Assembly: GCF_030652775.1 (NCBI RefSeq)
Contig: NZ_JAUSPS010000095.1
Coordinates: 1 to 64,000, forward strand
Direction of reading: 5' to 3'
DNA length: 64,000 nucleotides
Origin: Acetobacterium sp.
GTDB lineage: Bacteria; Bacillota; Clostridia; Eubacteriales; Eubacteriaceae
The translations under genes and the position numbers were made by a program. The notes under the pieces are model-generated. The model saw only the letters and a program-made list of their open reading frames with translations, made no database searches and was not told where the DNA came from. Shown piece after piece: positions 42,821 to 50,544 of the stretch (position 1 is its first letter; every line of letters starts with the position of its first letter).

Positions 42821-43843
42821 ATGACTAAAAAAGCAGAAATTAATTGGAACCAATTGGGCTTTGATTATATAAAAACGGATTATCGGTATCTGTCGTTCTG
42901 GAAAGAGGGGCAGTGGGATGATGGAGTTATGACTGAAGACAATGTCTTACATCTGGGCGAAGCGGCTCCCTGTCTGCACTATGGGCAGCAGTGCTTTGAA
43001 GGACTGAAGGCCTATCGGACCAAAGCTGGCGAGATTCAGTTGTTCCGGGTGGACCAGAATGCCAAACGCTTCCAGGATTCCTGCCAGCGGCTATTAATGC
43101 CGGTTATTCCTGATGAAACCTTTATCAAAGCCTGTATCGATGTGATTAAGGCCAACGAAGCCTACATTCCGCCCTATGGTACCGGCGGCTCGCTGTATAT
43201 CCGCCCGATGATGATTGGGGTCGGCAACAGCATGGCCGTCAAACCGGCCAAGGAATATATCTTCACGGTTTTCTGTATGCCGGTGGGCGCCTATTTCAAG
43301 GGCGGCCTGACGCCAGTTAACTTTATGGTGTCGGACTATGATCGGGCGGCCTGTAACGGCACCGGTCAACAGAAGGTTGGCGGTAACTATGCGGCCTCAA
43401 TGCTGGCTCATGAAATTGCTGTTAAAAAAGGCTATGCGGATTGCATTTATCTGGATCCCACCAGCCACACCAAAATCGAAGAGGTCGGGGCTGCCAATTT
43501 CTTTGGCATCACCAAAGACAACCGCTTTGTCACCCCGGATTCCCCCTCAATCTTACCCAGCATCACCAAATACTCGCTGCTTTATCTGGCCGAACATGTT
43601 TTGGGGATGGTTGTATCCGAAGAGGATGTTTTCCTTGACGAGCTGGATCAGTTTAGCGAAGCCGGCGCCTGCGGCACCGCCGCCGTGATCACCCCCATCG
43701 GCGGTATTTTCCATCACAACCGGCTACACGTTTTTTACAGCCAAACCGAAGTGGGCCCGGTGACCAAAAAGCTCTACGATACCCTCACCGCCATCCAACT
43801 AGGCGATCTGGCCGGTCCGGAAGGTTGGATTACTAAGCTATAA
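42821..43843 (+). CDS. ilvE: Branched-chain amino acid aminotransferase
   Basis: PLP enzyme, fold type IV, for the last step of Leu/Ile/Val synthesis. 340 residues, the longer eukaryote-like BCAT form (family TIGR01123): HYGQQCFEGLKAYR, YIRPMMIGVG, the PLP Lys in QQKVGGNYAAS, EVGAANFFGI, and SEAGACGTAAVITPI. Start at ATG 42821 follows AAAGGAGCTAAAA; an earlier in-frame codon at 42779 overlaps the DUF445 gene without a site. A terminator follows. Confidence 0.95.
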   Translation: MTKKAEINWNQLGFDYIKTDYRYLSFWKEGQWDDGVMTEDNVLHLGEAAPCLHYGQQCFEGLKAYRTKAGEIQLFRVDQNAKRFQDSCQRLLMPVIPDETFIKACIDVIKANEAYIPPYGTGGSLYIRPMMIGVGNSMAVKPAKEYIFTVFCMPVGAYFKGGLTPVNFMVSDYDRAACNGTGQQKVGGNYAASMLAHEIAVKKGYADCIYLDPTSHTKIEEVGAANFFGITKDNRFVTPDSPSILPSITKYSLLYLAEHVLGMVVSEEDVFLDELDQFSEAGACGTAAVITPIGGIFHHNRLHVFYSQTEVGPVTKKLYDTLTAIQLGDLAGPEGWITKL

Positions 43844-43870
43844 AGCGGTTTTGTCACTAAATATTTCAAA

Positions 43871-43907
43871 CAAAAACGATGGATTTATTCCCCATCGTTT
43901 TTGTTTT
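43871..43907. terminator. Bidirectional terminator between ilvE and flavin reductase
   Basis: CAAAAACGATGG and CCATCGTTTTTG form a 12-bp stem with a 9-base loop. Confidence 0.88.
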
Positions 43908-44496
43908 ATTTTTGCTGAGCTGGTCGTTTCTTCTTTTTCTTTTTACGGACCGAATAACCGAAGCTGCCGACTTTTTTGCCCAACCCAAAGTATTCGCCAT
44001 GGACGTAGGCTAGTAGATCGGCCTGATCCAGATGGAGTTTGCCACCTTCATCAATCAGGGCTTCCTCAACATGAACGGCCAGAATCTCAGCCATAAACAG
44101 ATCATGGGTACCCAGCGGAATGATTTCTTTGACCCGGCATTCCATACTTAAGGGACTAGCGGCCAGCATCGGGCTCTTTACCGTATCGCCGGGAATTGTG
44201 GTTAAACCCATTAGCTCAAATTTATTCATGTCCCGGCCGGAGCGCACCCCACAGAAATCAACGGCTTTGACCAGCGCCACGGTGGACAGATTGATGGTGA
44301 ACTCCCGGGTGGCGGTGATGATTTCGTAGGATAGACGGCTGGGCCGCAGCGAAATATAGGTCATCGGCGGTTTGGTATTGAGAACCCCGGTCCATCCCAC
44401 CGTTAAGATATTTTCTGATGCGGCCTCGCCACAGGTTACCAGTACCGGGGGCACCGGTGCCAGCAATACCGATCCCGGCCATTTTGTTTTACTCAT
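43906..44496 (-). CDS. Flavin reductase-like FMN-binding protein
   Basis: 196 residues with the flavin reductase-like split barrel (PVPPVLVTCGEAASENILTVGW, TINLSTVALVKAVDFCGVRSGRDMNKFELMGL, CRVKEIIPLGTHDLFMAEIL). It ends in an odd run of about eight basic residues (VRKKKKKKRP). Likely an FMN or F420-type reductase; electron acceptor unknown. AAAGGAGAAAACGCA precedes the ATG. Confidence 0.85.
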   Translation of the reverse strand: MSKTKWPGSVLLAPVPPVLVTCGEAASENILTVGWTGVLNTKPPMTYISLRPSRLSYEIITATREFTINLSTVALVKAVDFCGVRSGRDMNKFELMGLTTIPGDTVKSPMLAASPLSMECRVKEIIPLGTHDLFMAEILAVHVEEALIDEGGKLHLDQADLLAYVHGEYFGLGKKVGSFGYSVRKKKKKKRPAQQK

Positions 44497-44686
44497 TGCG
44501 TTTTCTCCTTTGTCTGCGATAGTACTATTATAGCAGTTTTGCCATAATTATGGCAGAAAATCGTCGTCAACCAAGCCCCGGGACCGCTGAAAAGAATCGA
44601 TTAAACCATTTAAGTACAATTTTTCTTGCAATTTCTTTGCTAAGCCGATAGTATTATAATTAGAACAGACAGTGGACAGGAGAACT

Positions 44687-44869
44687 ATGAAAACAGAATT
44701 ATTATTTCTAATTAAGCGCCTATGTGATCTTGAAGAAGAATTCATGGAGCTGACTGAAGAAGAAAAAGAAATTGTCGTAACCACCGCCGAAAGCATGACC
44801 GGGAGTCTGGTCTTTTTATTGGAAGCGCTTGAAGATTATTCCATGAGCGGTTTTTATGACGAAGATTAA
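44687..44869 (+). CDS. Small acidic protein (60 aa), unknown
   Basis: 60 residues, strongly acidic (ELTEEEKEIVVTTAESMTGS, then LLEALEDYSMSGFYDED), predicted helical and soluble. Start ATG at 44687 follows AGGAGAACT. Its downstream neighbour is a 32-residue membrane peptide gene with a strong ribosome site, and the two appear to form a unit ended by the terminator at 45007. No family recognised. Confidence 0.6.
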   Translation: MKTELLFLIKRLCDLEEEFMELTEEEKEIVVTTAESMTGSLVFLLEALEDYSMSGFYDED

Positions 44870-44904
44870 AGCAAACTGAAAACATCAAATAAGGAGGTAG
44901 TTCG

Positions 44905-45003
44905 ATGAAAGTAGCCGCTTTTGTATCCAGTATGGTTGCCCTGGTAATGGGCGCCGCAGCTCTGACCTTAAGCATTATTGCCGTTTCAAAAACTGCCCGT
45001 TAG
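44905..45003 (+). CDS. Small membrane peptide (32 aa)
   Basis: MKVAAFVSSMVALVMGAAAL followed by TLSIIAVSKTAR and a stop. One hydrophobic helix with a basic C-terminus. AAGGAGG sits 7 bases before the ATG, one of the best ribosome sites in the window, and a terminator starts 4 bases after the stop. The combination argues for a real gene. Function unknown; too short for homology-based naming. Confidence 0.7.
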   Translation: MKVAAFVSSMVALVMGAAALTLSIIAVSKTAR

Positions 45004-45006
45004 CGG

Positions 45007-45041
45007 CAAAAGAGCAACTCTTCAACAGAGTTGCTCTTTTT
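45007..45041. terminator. Intrinsic terminator between the small ORFs and nifU-like gene
   Basis: AAAAGAGCAACTC and GAGTTGCTCTTTTT around TTCAACA. It serves both directions. Confidence 0.88.
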
Positions 45042-45077
45042 GGGTTACTCATTAACTATCGTACCGACCAATTATCA
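45042..45077 (-). repeat. Terminator-nested hairpin repeat, remnant (copy 3)
   Basis: Minus strand, beginning at the nifU-like stop codon: AATTGGTCGGTACGATAGTTA, then TAACCC, then the terminator hairpin. The first block matches the 3' half of copies 1 and 2 (AATTGGTCGGTACGGTAGTTTA). The 5' half is absent. Confidence 0.6.
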
Positions 45078-45710
45078 GTCAGTAAACTCGACGATGACCT
45101 GATCGATATCCCAGAGTGATTCAATTTTTTCGACCGCATCTTCTTTGATGGCGTTGGCAAACTGATGGGTTGCCGGCAAATCGATGACGATCCGAACCAC
45201 GCCGCCCGTGATATCAATTTCCTTGACCAGATGGGTTGCTACCATATCCAGACCTTTGATCGGATTCATGACCTTCTTTAAGCGTTTTCGGACAATTTCT
45301 TCGGTAGTGACGACCTTTTCGGTTACCAGGCCGTGTTTTTCTTCATAATTCTGAATTGCCGAGCGCAATACCTCCACTGCCAACACCGAGCAATGAGCCT
45401 TGATTTTGGGCAGCCCGCCCAGGGCTTCTGAAGCTTCCTGCCAGGTAATATTTTTGGCTTCGTCAATGGTTTTGCCTTTGGCCAGTTCGGTAATAATCGA
45501 ACCGGTGGCAATGTTTGAGGCACAGCCGTAGGATTCAAATTTGATATCATTGATCACCTTGGTTTCGGGATCAACCTTTAAATAGAGCGACACCATGTCG
45601 CCGCAGGCCGGACTGCCTTCGGTTGCTTTGCCATCCGGATCATCAATCCGCCCGGTATTTCGGGGATTCTTAAAATGTTCCAGGACCAGATCATTATAAG
45701 GACTTGCCAT
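45075..45710 (-). CDS. IscU-type Fe-S scaffold fused to a DUF59 (MIP18-like) domain
   Basis: 211 residues. The N-terminal NifU/IscU scaffold (1-125) has Cys in SPACGD, SYGCAS and KAHCSVLA, the three cluster ligands. Residues about 135-211 resemble the DUF59/FeS-assembly domain (VMNPIKGLDMVATHLVKEI). Fusion of the two is the notable point. It is 12 bp after the nifS gene in nifS-nifU order on the minus strand. Its C-terminal domain probably helps cluster delivery; this is inference. Confidence 0.9.
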   Translation of the reverse strand: MASPYNDLVLEHFKNPRNTGRIDDPDGKATEGSPACGDMVSLYLKVDPETKVINDIKFESYGCASNIATGSIITELAKGKTIDEAKNITWQEASEALGGLPKIKAHCSVLAVEVLRSAIQNYEEKHGLVTEKVVTTEEIVRKRLKKVMNPIKGLDMVATHLVKEIDITGGVVRIVIDLPATHQFANAIKEDAVEKIESLWDIDQVIVEFTD

Positions 45711-45722
45711 TGCTATTTCCTC

Positions 45723-46886
45723 CTATTCCTTTCCCAGGGGGCTGATTTTTCTCAGGTTCTCAACCACCTTTTTCAGCGTTCCCACCACAAAAATGACCTC
45801 TTCCATAGTATTGAAGCGTCCCACCGTCATCCGGATCGAGCCGTGGGCTCGTTCATGATCACCGCCGATGGCAGCAATCACGTGACTGGCTTCCAGGGAG
45901 CGGCTGAAACAGGCCGAGCCGGTGCTGACGGCGATGCCATACATGTCCAGATGCAGGGTTATCGATTCCCCCTCCACATAATGGAAGGTGATATTGACAT
46001 TCTGGGGCGTCCGCTGCCGGGGATGACCGTTTAGGATAACATCGGGGATTTGCTCACCCACCAGTTCGGTGATTTTATCCCGCATCGCCGCCAGCCGGAT
46101 GTTTTCATCCGCCGTCACCAGTTCCGCCGCTTTGGCAAATCCCACCGCCCCGGGAATATTATCCATCCCACCGCGGAGGTCAAACTCCTGGAAACCGCCA
46201 TCCATTATTTTAGCCAGGGCGGTGCCTTTTCGCACATAAAGTCCGCCGATCCCCTTGGGACCATGCAGCGTATGAGCCGATACGGTGATCAGATCAACGG
46301 CGACGGCGGTCACATCCAGGGGCACCCGCATAAAGGTGTGGGTGGCATCGGTATGAAAGAGCACCCCCTGTTGATGGCAGATTTTGCCGATCGCATTGAT
46401 ATCCTGGAGGGTACCGATTTCCTGATTACCATGCTGAATTGAGACCAGAATGGTTTCCGGGCTGATCAGCGCCTGGAGTTTTTCCAGATCCACCAGACCA
46501 TCGCCATCGACATCCAGATAATCGACGGTGAAGCCTTCTTTTTCCAGGGTTCTGGCGCTGTACAGCACCGGAAAGTCTTCAATTTTGGAAACGATCAGGT
46601 GTTTGCCTTTTTTTGTGCCCAAGGCTTTAGCAACCCCTTTTAATGCCAAATTGCTGGACTCGGCACTGCCCGAGGTAAAAATGAACTCCTGGCTGTTGGC
46701 GCCCAGGGTCTGAGCCAGTCGGGTTCTGGCATCATCCAAAGCTTCTTTCGCCTCAACGCCCAGCGAATAACCAAATTCCGAGGTCGCCACCGAGTAACGA
46801 TCAAAATAAAGCGGTGTCATAACTTCCAGCACCTGCTCATCCAGCCGGGTGGCGGCGGCGTTATCCAAATAATACACTTTTTCCAT
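45723..46886 (-). CDS. Cysteine desulfurase (NifS/IscS class)
   Basis: PLP enzyme releasing sulfur from cysteine as persulfide. 387 residues: FTSGSAESSNLALKGV, SIQHGNQEIGTLQDI, the PLP Lys in SAHTLHGPKGIGGLYVRKG, and the catalytic loop SGSACFSRSLEASHV with Cys. Start at ATG 46886 follows GGGGGGAATC. Its genomic partners (scaffold, DsrE-like, TusA) indicate sulfur relay for Fe-S clusters or thio-modifications. Confidence 0.93.
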   Translation of the reverse strand: MEKVYYLDNAAATRLDEQVLEVMTPLYFDRYSVATSEFGYSLGVEAKEALDDARTRLAQTLGANSQEFIFTSGSAESSNLALKGVAKALGTKKGKHLIVSKIEDFPVLYSARTLEKEGFTVDYLDVDGDGLVDLEKLQALISPETILVSIQHGNQEIGTLQDINAIGKICHQQGVLFHTDATHTFMRVPLDVTAVAVDLITVSAHTLHGPKGIGGLYVRKGTALAKIMDGGFQEFDLRGGMDNIPGAVGFAKAAELVTADENIRLAAMRDKITELVGEQIPDVILNGHPRQRTPQNVNITFHYVEGESITLHLDMYGIAVSTGSACFSRSLEASHVIAAIGGDHERAHGSIRMTVGRFNTMEEVIFVVGTLKKVVENLRKISPLGKE

Positions 46887-46896
46887 GATTCCCCCC

Positions 46897-47316
46897 TTAG
46901 ATAAACAAGGTAATGGCAGAATGTCGGGCTTCCTGAATATAGGTTCCGACGGCCCCGTAGTCGTCAATGATATCTTCGATCAGATCGGATCGTTTTAAAC
47001 CCATGATGTCCATGGTCATTTCACAGGCGATGATTTTGCCTCCCAGCTCCTTGAAATCTGCCATCAGCCGTTCCAGGGAGGCGACATTGTTTTTCTTCAT
47101 CCGTCCCAGCATCATCTTTTTTCCCAGGCCCAGAAAATGCATTTTCGATAAAGGACCTTTTTCCAGGCCGCCTTTTTTCAGCCGCAGCAATCCCCAGAAG
47201 GTGAAATACAGGGACACCTCCATCCCCATCGCCAGCGAGCCATTGGACACAATCAGAGCACTATACAGTTTATCCATATCACCGCTCTGAACAATAATTG
47301 TTGTTTTGTCCGCCAT
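46897..47316 (-). CDS. DsrE2-like sulfur-relay/peroxiredoxin family protein
   Basis: 139 residues of the DsrE/DsrF/DrsH superfamily, subtype 'DsrE2': TTIIVQSGDMDKLYSALIVSNGSLAMG, VSLYFTFWGL and LGGKIIACEMTMDIMGL with one conserved Cys, which could carry persulfide. Genes of this type usually pair with tusA, as here (13 bp downstream of it). Possible membrane association via the hydrophobic FTFWGLL segment. Confidence 0.87.
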   Translation of the reverse strand: MADKTTIIVQSGDMDKLYSALIVSNGSLAMGMEVSLYFTFWGLLRLKKGGLEKGPLSKMHFLGLGKKMMLGRMKKNNVASLERLMADFKELGGKIIACEMTMDIMGLKRSDLIEDIIDDYGAVGTYIQEARHSAITLFI

Positions 47317-47329
47317 GAAAGAGCCTCCT

Positions 47330-47551
47330 TTACTTTTGTATTTTTATTTTCCAGATATCGTCCAGTTCTTCAATGCTGATGACTGCCAGAGACAATGCGT
47401 CGGCGGCCATCGGGATTTCTTTTTTCGAGGCGGCATTGTTCCCGGTAATCTCAATGACATCCCCAGGTTGCGCCTTTCTGACGGCTTTACGCATTTCTAC
47501 CAAAGGAACCGGACAGGTCTCGCCTCTCACATCAACATAAATTTCTGCCAT
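47330..47551 (-). CDS. tusA: TusA-family sulfur carrier
   Basis: 73 residues with the CPVPLVEMRKAV motif (CPxP, sulfur-accepting Cys), followed by the split-beta fold typical of SirA/TusA. First gene of tusA-dsrE2-nifS-nifU on the minus strand. AGGAGGCAAGATA precedes the ATG. Confidence 0.93.
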   Translation of the reverse strand: MAEIYVDVRGETCPVPLVEMRKAVRKAQPGDVIEITGNNAASKKEIPMAADALSLAVISIEELDDIWKIKIQK

Positions 47552-47675
47552 TATCTTGCCTCCTACTCAAATTTTGATTAACTGTCTGCTACTCTTTTTC
47601 CGTCGTTGTTTCTTTTTTCATACCCTTTTATTATCAACTTACTTGTGTATTTAATAGCAATCATAATAATAAGCA

Positions 47676-47712
47676 TAAAAAAGCAGGCCTAGGGATCGTC
47701 CGGCGGCCTGCT
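47676..47712 (-). terminator. Terminator after the NapH-like gene
   Basis: AGCAGGCC and GGCCTGCT followed by T6 on the minus strand. The motif GACAACCTC, shared with the terminator-nested repeats, lies immediately upstream of the stem. Confidence 0.85.
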
Positions 47713-47726
47713 GAGGTTGTCTGATA

Positions 47727-48797
47727 TTAATTTTTATTTTTTATATACTCGATAAACTGGGTTGAATATGCCAGGGTCTCGGTGGGACAGCTGTCGACAC
47801 AGTGACCGCAGCCGACGCAGCGCAACTCGGAAACCGGGCGGCCGGTGGCGGCACTGGTTTTTAAATCGATGAACATCGGACAGGAGGCATTGCAGCGGCC
47901 GCATTGGATGCAGTTGCTCTGATTGGTTGTTATTTGCTGACCAACCAGTTTGCCGAGCAGGCCCACCACCGTTCCCAGGGGACAATAGTGACAGTAGCCG
48001 CGACCGCTAAAGGCGACCCAGAAAAACATCGCCATCAACAACTCGGCCGAGAGATATTTATAGGTTTCGATTTTTGCCACCGCATCGCTGTTGATCAGTG
48101 GCAGGCCCAGCAGGTATAACACCCAGTAGGCGGTAAAACCCAGGGCGATTGCCAGAAACAGCCAGCGCAGAATGGCAAACAGTTTTAAACTGCGGGCCTT
48201 GACCTTTTTTCGGGAACCCAGTAAGGGCATCACCGGATCAAAAACCTCGCTGGCAAAACCATTAAACAGGCACAGCGTCGAGCACTGCCAGCGCCGGCCC
48301 AGCAGCAGGGTTCCGACCAGGACAACAATTGTGACAAGCAGATAAAAGAGCAGCGCCAACGAGATGCCGGTAAAGCCAAAGATCGGCAGGTATTTGAGAT
48401 AAAAGGCGGTGTTGGGGTCCATCAGTTGCAAGGGGATGGTGGTCCAGGGCAGCGGCATCGCAAAAAAGTAGAGTTCCTGATTATTTAAAAATATCGGCCC
48501 GAAGATATGAACGACCAAAGCCATCACGATAAAACCGATCAGATTGCGCTTGCGCATCACGGTCCGTCGGGATGAGCGGATAATCCGCAGGGTCAGAAAG
48601 CTGCCCAGAACAATAAAACTGGTCTTGACCCAGTTTTCATAAAAACCCCACAGCCAGGTGATAAAGGCGGCCACTTCCGGGGTAGCCCGACTGACATAGC
48701 CAAAATTCAGCCCGGCAATGATCAGGCAGAGGATGATATACACCCACAGGATTGTTTTTAGTGCTTTTATCTCTCTGGAATTTTTGTGATTCGCCAT
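47727..48797 (-). CDS. NapH/CcoG-like membrane 4Fe-4S ferredoxin protein
   Basis: 356 residues with six or so membrane helices, a CxxxCP motif (GYCHYCPLGTVVGLLG), and two C-terminal 4Fe-4S motifs (NCIQCGRCNASCPMF and RCVGCGHCVDSCPTE). Electron transfer from membrane to soluble acceptor is the family role. Start at ATG 48797 near GAAAAGGGCC. It lies upstream of tusA and could share a promoter, though a terminator intervenes. A tie to sulfur metabolism is possible. Confidence 0.88.
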   Translation of the reverse strand: MANHKNSREIKALKTILWVYIILCLIIAGLNFGYVSRATPEVAAFITWLWGFYENWVKTSFIVLGSFLTLRIIRSSRRTVMRKRNLIGFIVMALVVHIFGPIFLNNQELYFFAMPLPWTTIPLQLMDPNTAFYLKYLPIFGFTGISLALLFYLLVTIVVLVGTLLLGRRWQCSTLCLFNGFASEVFDPVMPLLGSRKKVKARSLKLFAILRWLFLAIALGFTAYWVLYLLGLPLINSDAVAKIETYKYLSAELLMAMFFWVAFSGRGYCHYCPLGTVVGLLGKLVGQQITTNQSNCIQCGRCNASCPMFIDLKTSAATGRPVSELRCVGCGHCVDSCPTETLAYSTQFIEYIKNKN

Positions 48798-48982
48798 GGC
48801 CCTTTTCTCCCTCATAAACTGCAATTTTTCCTTAATTATAAACTTCTTTCACGATAAACACAAGAATGGTCATAATGCTATTCTGTGTTGACATAAAAGC
48901 TGCTTGACTACTGAGGTGAAAATCGGTACGATAAGTTATAATTATAATTTAGTGATAAAATAAAAACAAGTGGAGGCAGCAA

Positions 48983-49450
48983 ATGCGACGAGCAAATCGG
49001 GAAGTAACAGAACCAACGGAGCTTATTGAAATTATAAACGGCTGTAAGGTGTGCCGGCTGGCCATGGTTGACAATGACCAGCCCTATGTGGTGCCCCTGA
49101 ATTTTGGCTATCGCCTGAACGATTCAGTCATTACTATCTTTCTGCACTGTGCTAAGGAAGGCCGAAAAATCGACATCCTGAAACAAAACAACCAGGTCTG
49201 TATTGAGATGGATCAGATGAAAGAACTGCTCTGCGGCGAAAAGGGTTGTGATTACAGCTGTTATTTTGAAAGTTTTATCGGCACCGGTCAGGCGGTTTTT
49301 CTTGACGATGCCGCAGCTAAGGCTCAGGCCTTAAAGGCGATAATGAAACAACAGACCGGCCGGGACGATTTCAGCTTTGAACAGCATGTCCTCAATCAGA
49401 CCACCGTGATTGCGGTTGAACTTATCCGTTATTCGGGAAAACGACACTAA
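48983..49450 (+). CDS. NimA-like flavoprotein (pyridoxamine-oxidase fold)
   Basis: 155 residues of the PNPOx-like split-barrel family related to nitroimidazole-resistance proteins: MRRANREVTEPTELIEIING at the N-terminus, and FLHCAKEGRKIDIL, whose HxxxEGRK motif binds FMN. Family members are diverse and a direct resistance role is not implied. Ends 28 bp before the convergent EamA gene. Confidence 0.88.
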   Translation: MRRANREVTEPTELIEIINGCKVCRLAMVDNDQPYVVPLNFGYRLNDSVITIFLHCAKEGRKIDILKQNNQVCIEMDQMKELLCGEKGCDYSCYFESFIGTGQAVFLDDAAAKAQALKAIMKQQTGRDDFSFEQHVLNQTTVIAVELIRYSGKRH

Positions 49451-49478
49451 TCGCTTCGCCGTCTGGTATCGGCCTGGA

Positions 49479-50432
49479 TCAGTCGCTTTCGATATTTTCA
49501 GCTGTGATGATTTTAATCTCTGGGCCGGCCATTTCACTGGGGCTTGCCTGCGGATTTTTAGTGGCGATGAGAATGCCGCAGATAATCAGGCTCATCCCCA
49601 GCAAATGACTGAGCTGGATTTTTTCATTAAGCAGGATGGCGGCCAGGATAATGCTGCTGACCGGCACCACGCTGGTGAAAATCGCCGCATTGCTGGCTGC
49701 GACCTTCTCAATCCCCCGAAACCACAGGACATAAGAAATAAATGAGACAAAGACCCCGTAATAGCCAATACACAAAATCGTCTGGAGCGACATTTCCGCA
49801 AACGGATAGCCCCAGGCATCATTGATGGCAAAGGGCAATAAACAAATAAAGGCCATCCCCGCCACCAGGGTTGTCCGGTACACCGGGGACATCGGGATCA
49901 CTGTTATTTTACTGAGCACCGAAAACAATCCCTCACCAGTAACGGCAATCAGAATCAGAAAGTTCCCCAGCACTGAGCTGTCAAGGGTTCCTTCTGAAAA
50001 ATAGGTGTAGAGATTAATACAGAGCAATCCGATGATCACGAAAAGCAGACCGATGGCGTTGTTTTTCGCAATCTTCTCTTTTAATATCAAAAACGCCAGG
50101 ATCACTACAATCGCCGGCCCCGAGCTGGAAATCAAACCGCTGTTTGCAGCTGAGGTCAGCTGCAAACCCCAGAAAATAAAGACCCGGTAGAGAACAATCC
50201 CGGCCAGAGCCTGACCCAGCAGCACCGTAACGGTTTTTTTATCCAACCGGTGGTGCTCTTTTTTGATGACAAAGGTGACCAGCAGCAAAAAGACTAGCCC
50301 GATCATGATCCCCAATTCGGTGGCCAAAAATACTGGGATCCTAGCCACCATCATTTTACTGACCACTACCGCACTGCCGGCGATTGCCATCGCCAGTGTC
50401 AAATCCAGATAGGCGTTTAATTTTTCTCCCAT
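49479..50432 (-). CDS. EamA-family (DMT) exporter
   Basis: 317 residues, ten helices in two EamA repeats (first ending LGLLCINLYTYFSEGT; second starting NFLILIAVTGEGLFSVLSK). It is divergent from a MocR-type regulator and shares a 112-bp control region with paired operator half-sites. Such pairs often export an amino acid or amine. ATG follows GAGGAGAAAAGAGG. Confidence 0.9.
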   Translation of the reverse strand: MGEKLNAYLDLTLAMAIAGSAVVVSKMMVARIPVFLATELGIMIGLVFLLLVTFVIKKEHHRLDKKTVTVLLGQALAGIVLYRVFIFWGLQLTSAANSGLISSSGPAIVVILAFLILKEKIAKNNAIGLLFVIIGLLCINLYTYFSEGTLDSSVLGNFLILIAVTGEGLFSVLSKITVIPMSPVYRTTLVAGMAFICLLPFAINDAWGYPFAEMSLQTILCIGYYGVFVSFISYVLWFRGIEKVAASNAAIFTSVVPVSSIILAAILLNEKIQLSHLLGMSLIICGILIATKNPQASPSEMAGPEIKIITAENIESD

Positions 50433-50485
50433 GAAAATCCTCTTTTCTCCTCGATATGGTTATGATAAAATCTTACCTGATCGAT

Positions 50486-50529
50486 GTGGTTTGTAAAGAA
50501 CCACTTATACGGTTTTTTCAGCAAACCAC
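50486..50529. promoter_or_regulatory. MocR-type operator between EamA and MocR genes
   Basis: GTGGTT (50486-50491) and AACCAC (50499-50504) form a 7-bp spaced palindrome. A third half-site, AACCAC, occurs at 50524-50529, about 25 bp downstream. Spaced half-sites in divergent promoters are typical for MocR/PdxR regulators. Confidence 0.65.
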
Positions 50530-50544
50530 TTTAGGAGGAACTCA

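Noticed and set aside
48921-48941. ATCGGTACGATAAGTTA as another remnant of the terminator-nested repeat
   Set aside because: Only about 11 bases match, it is in the opposite orientation, and it is not beside a terminator; chance match is likely.
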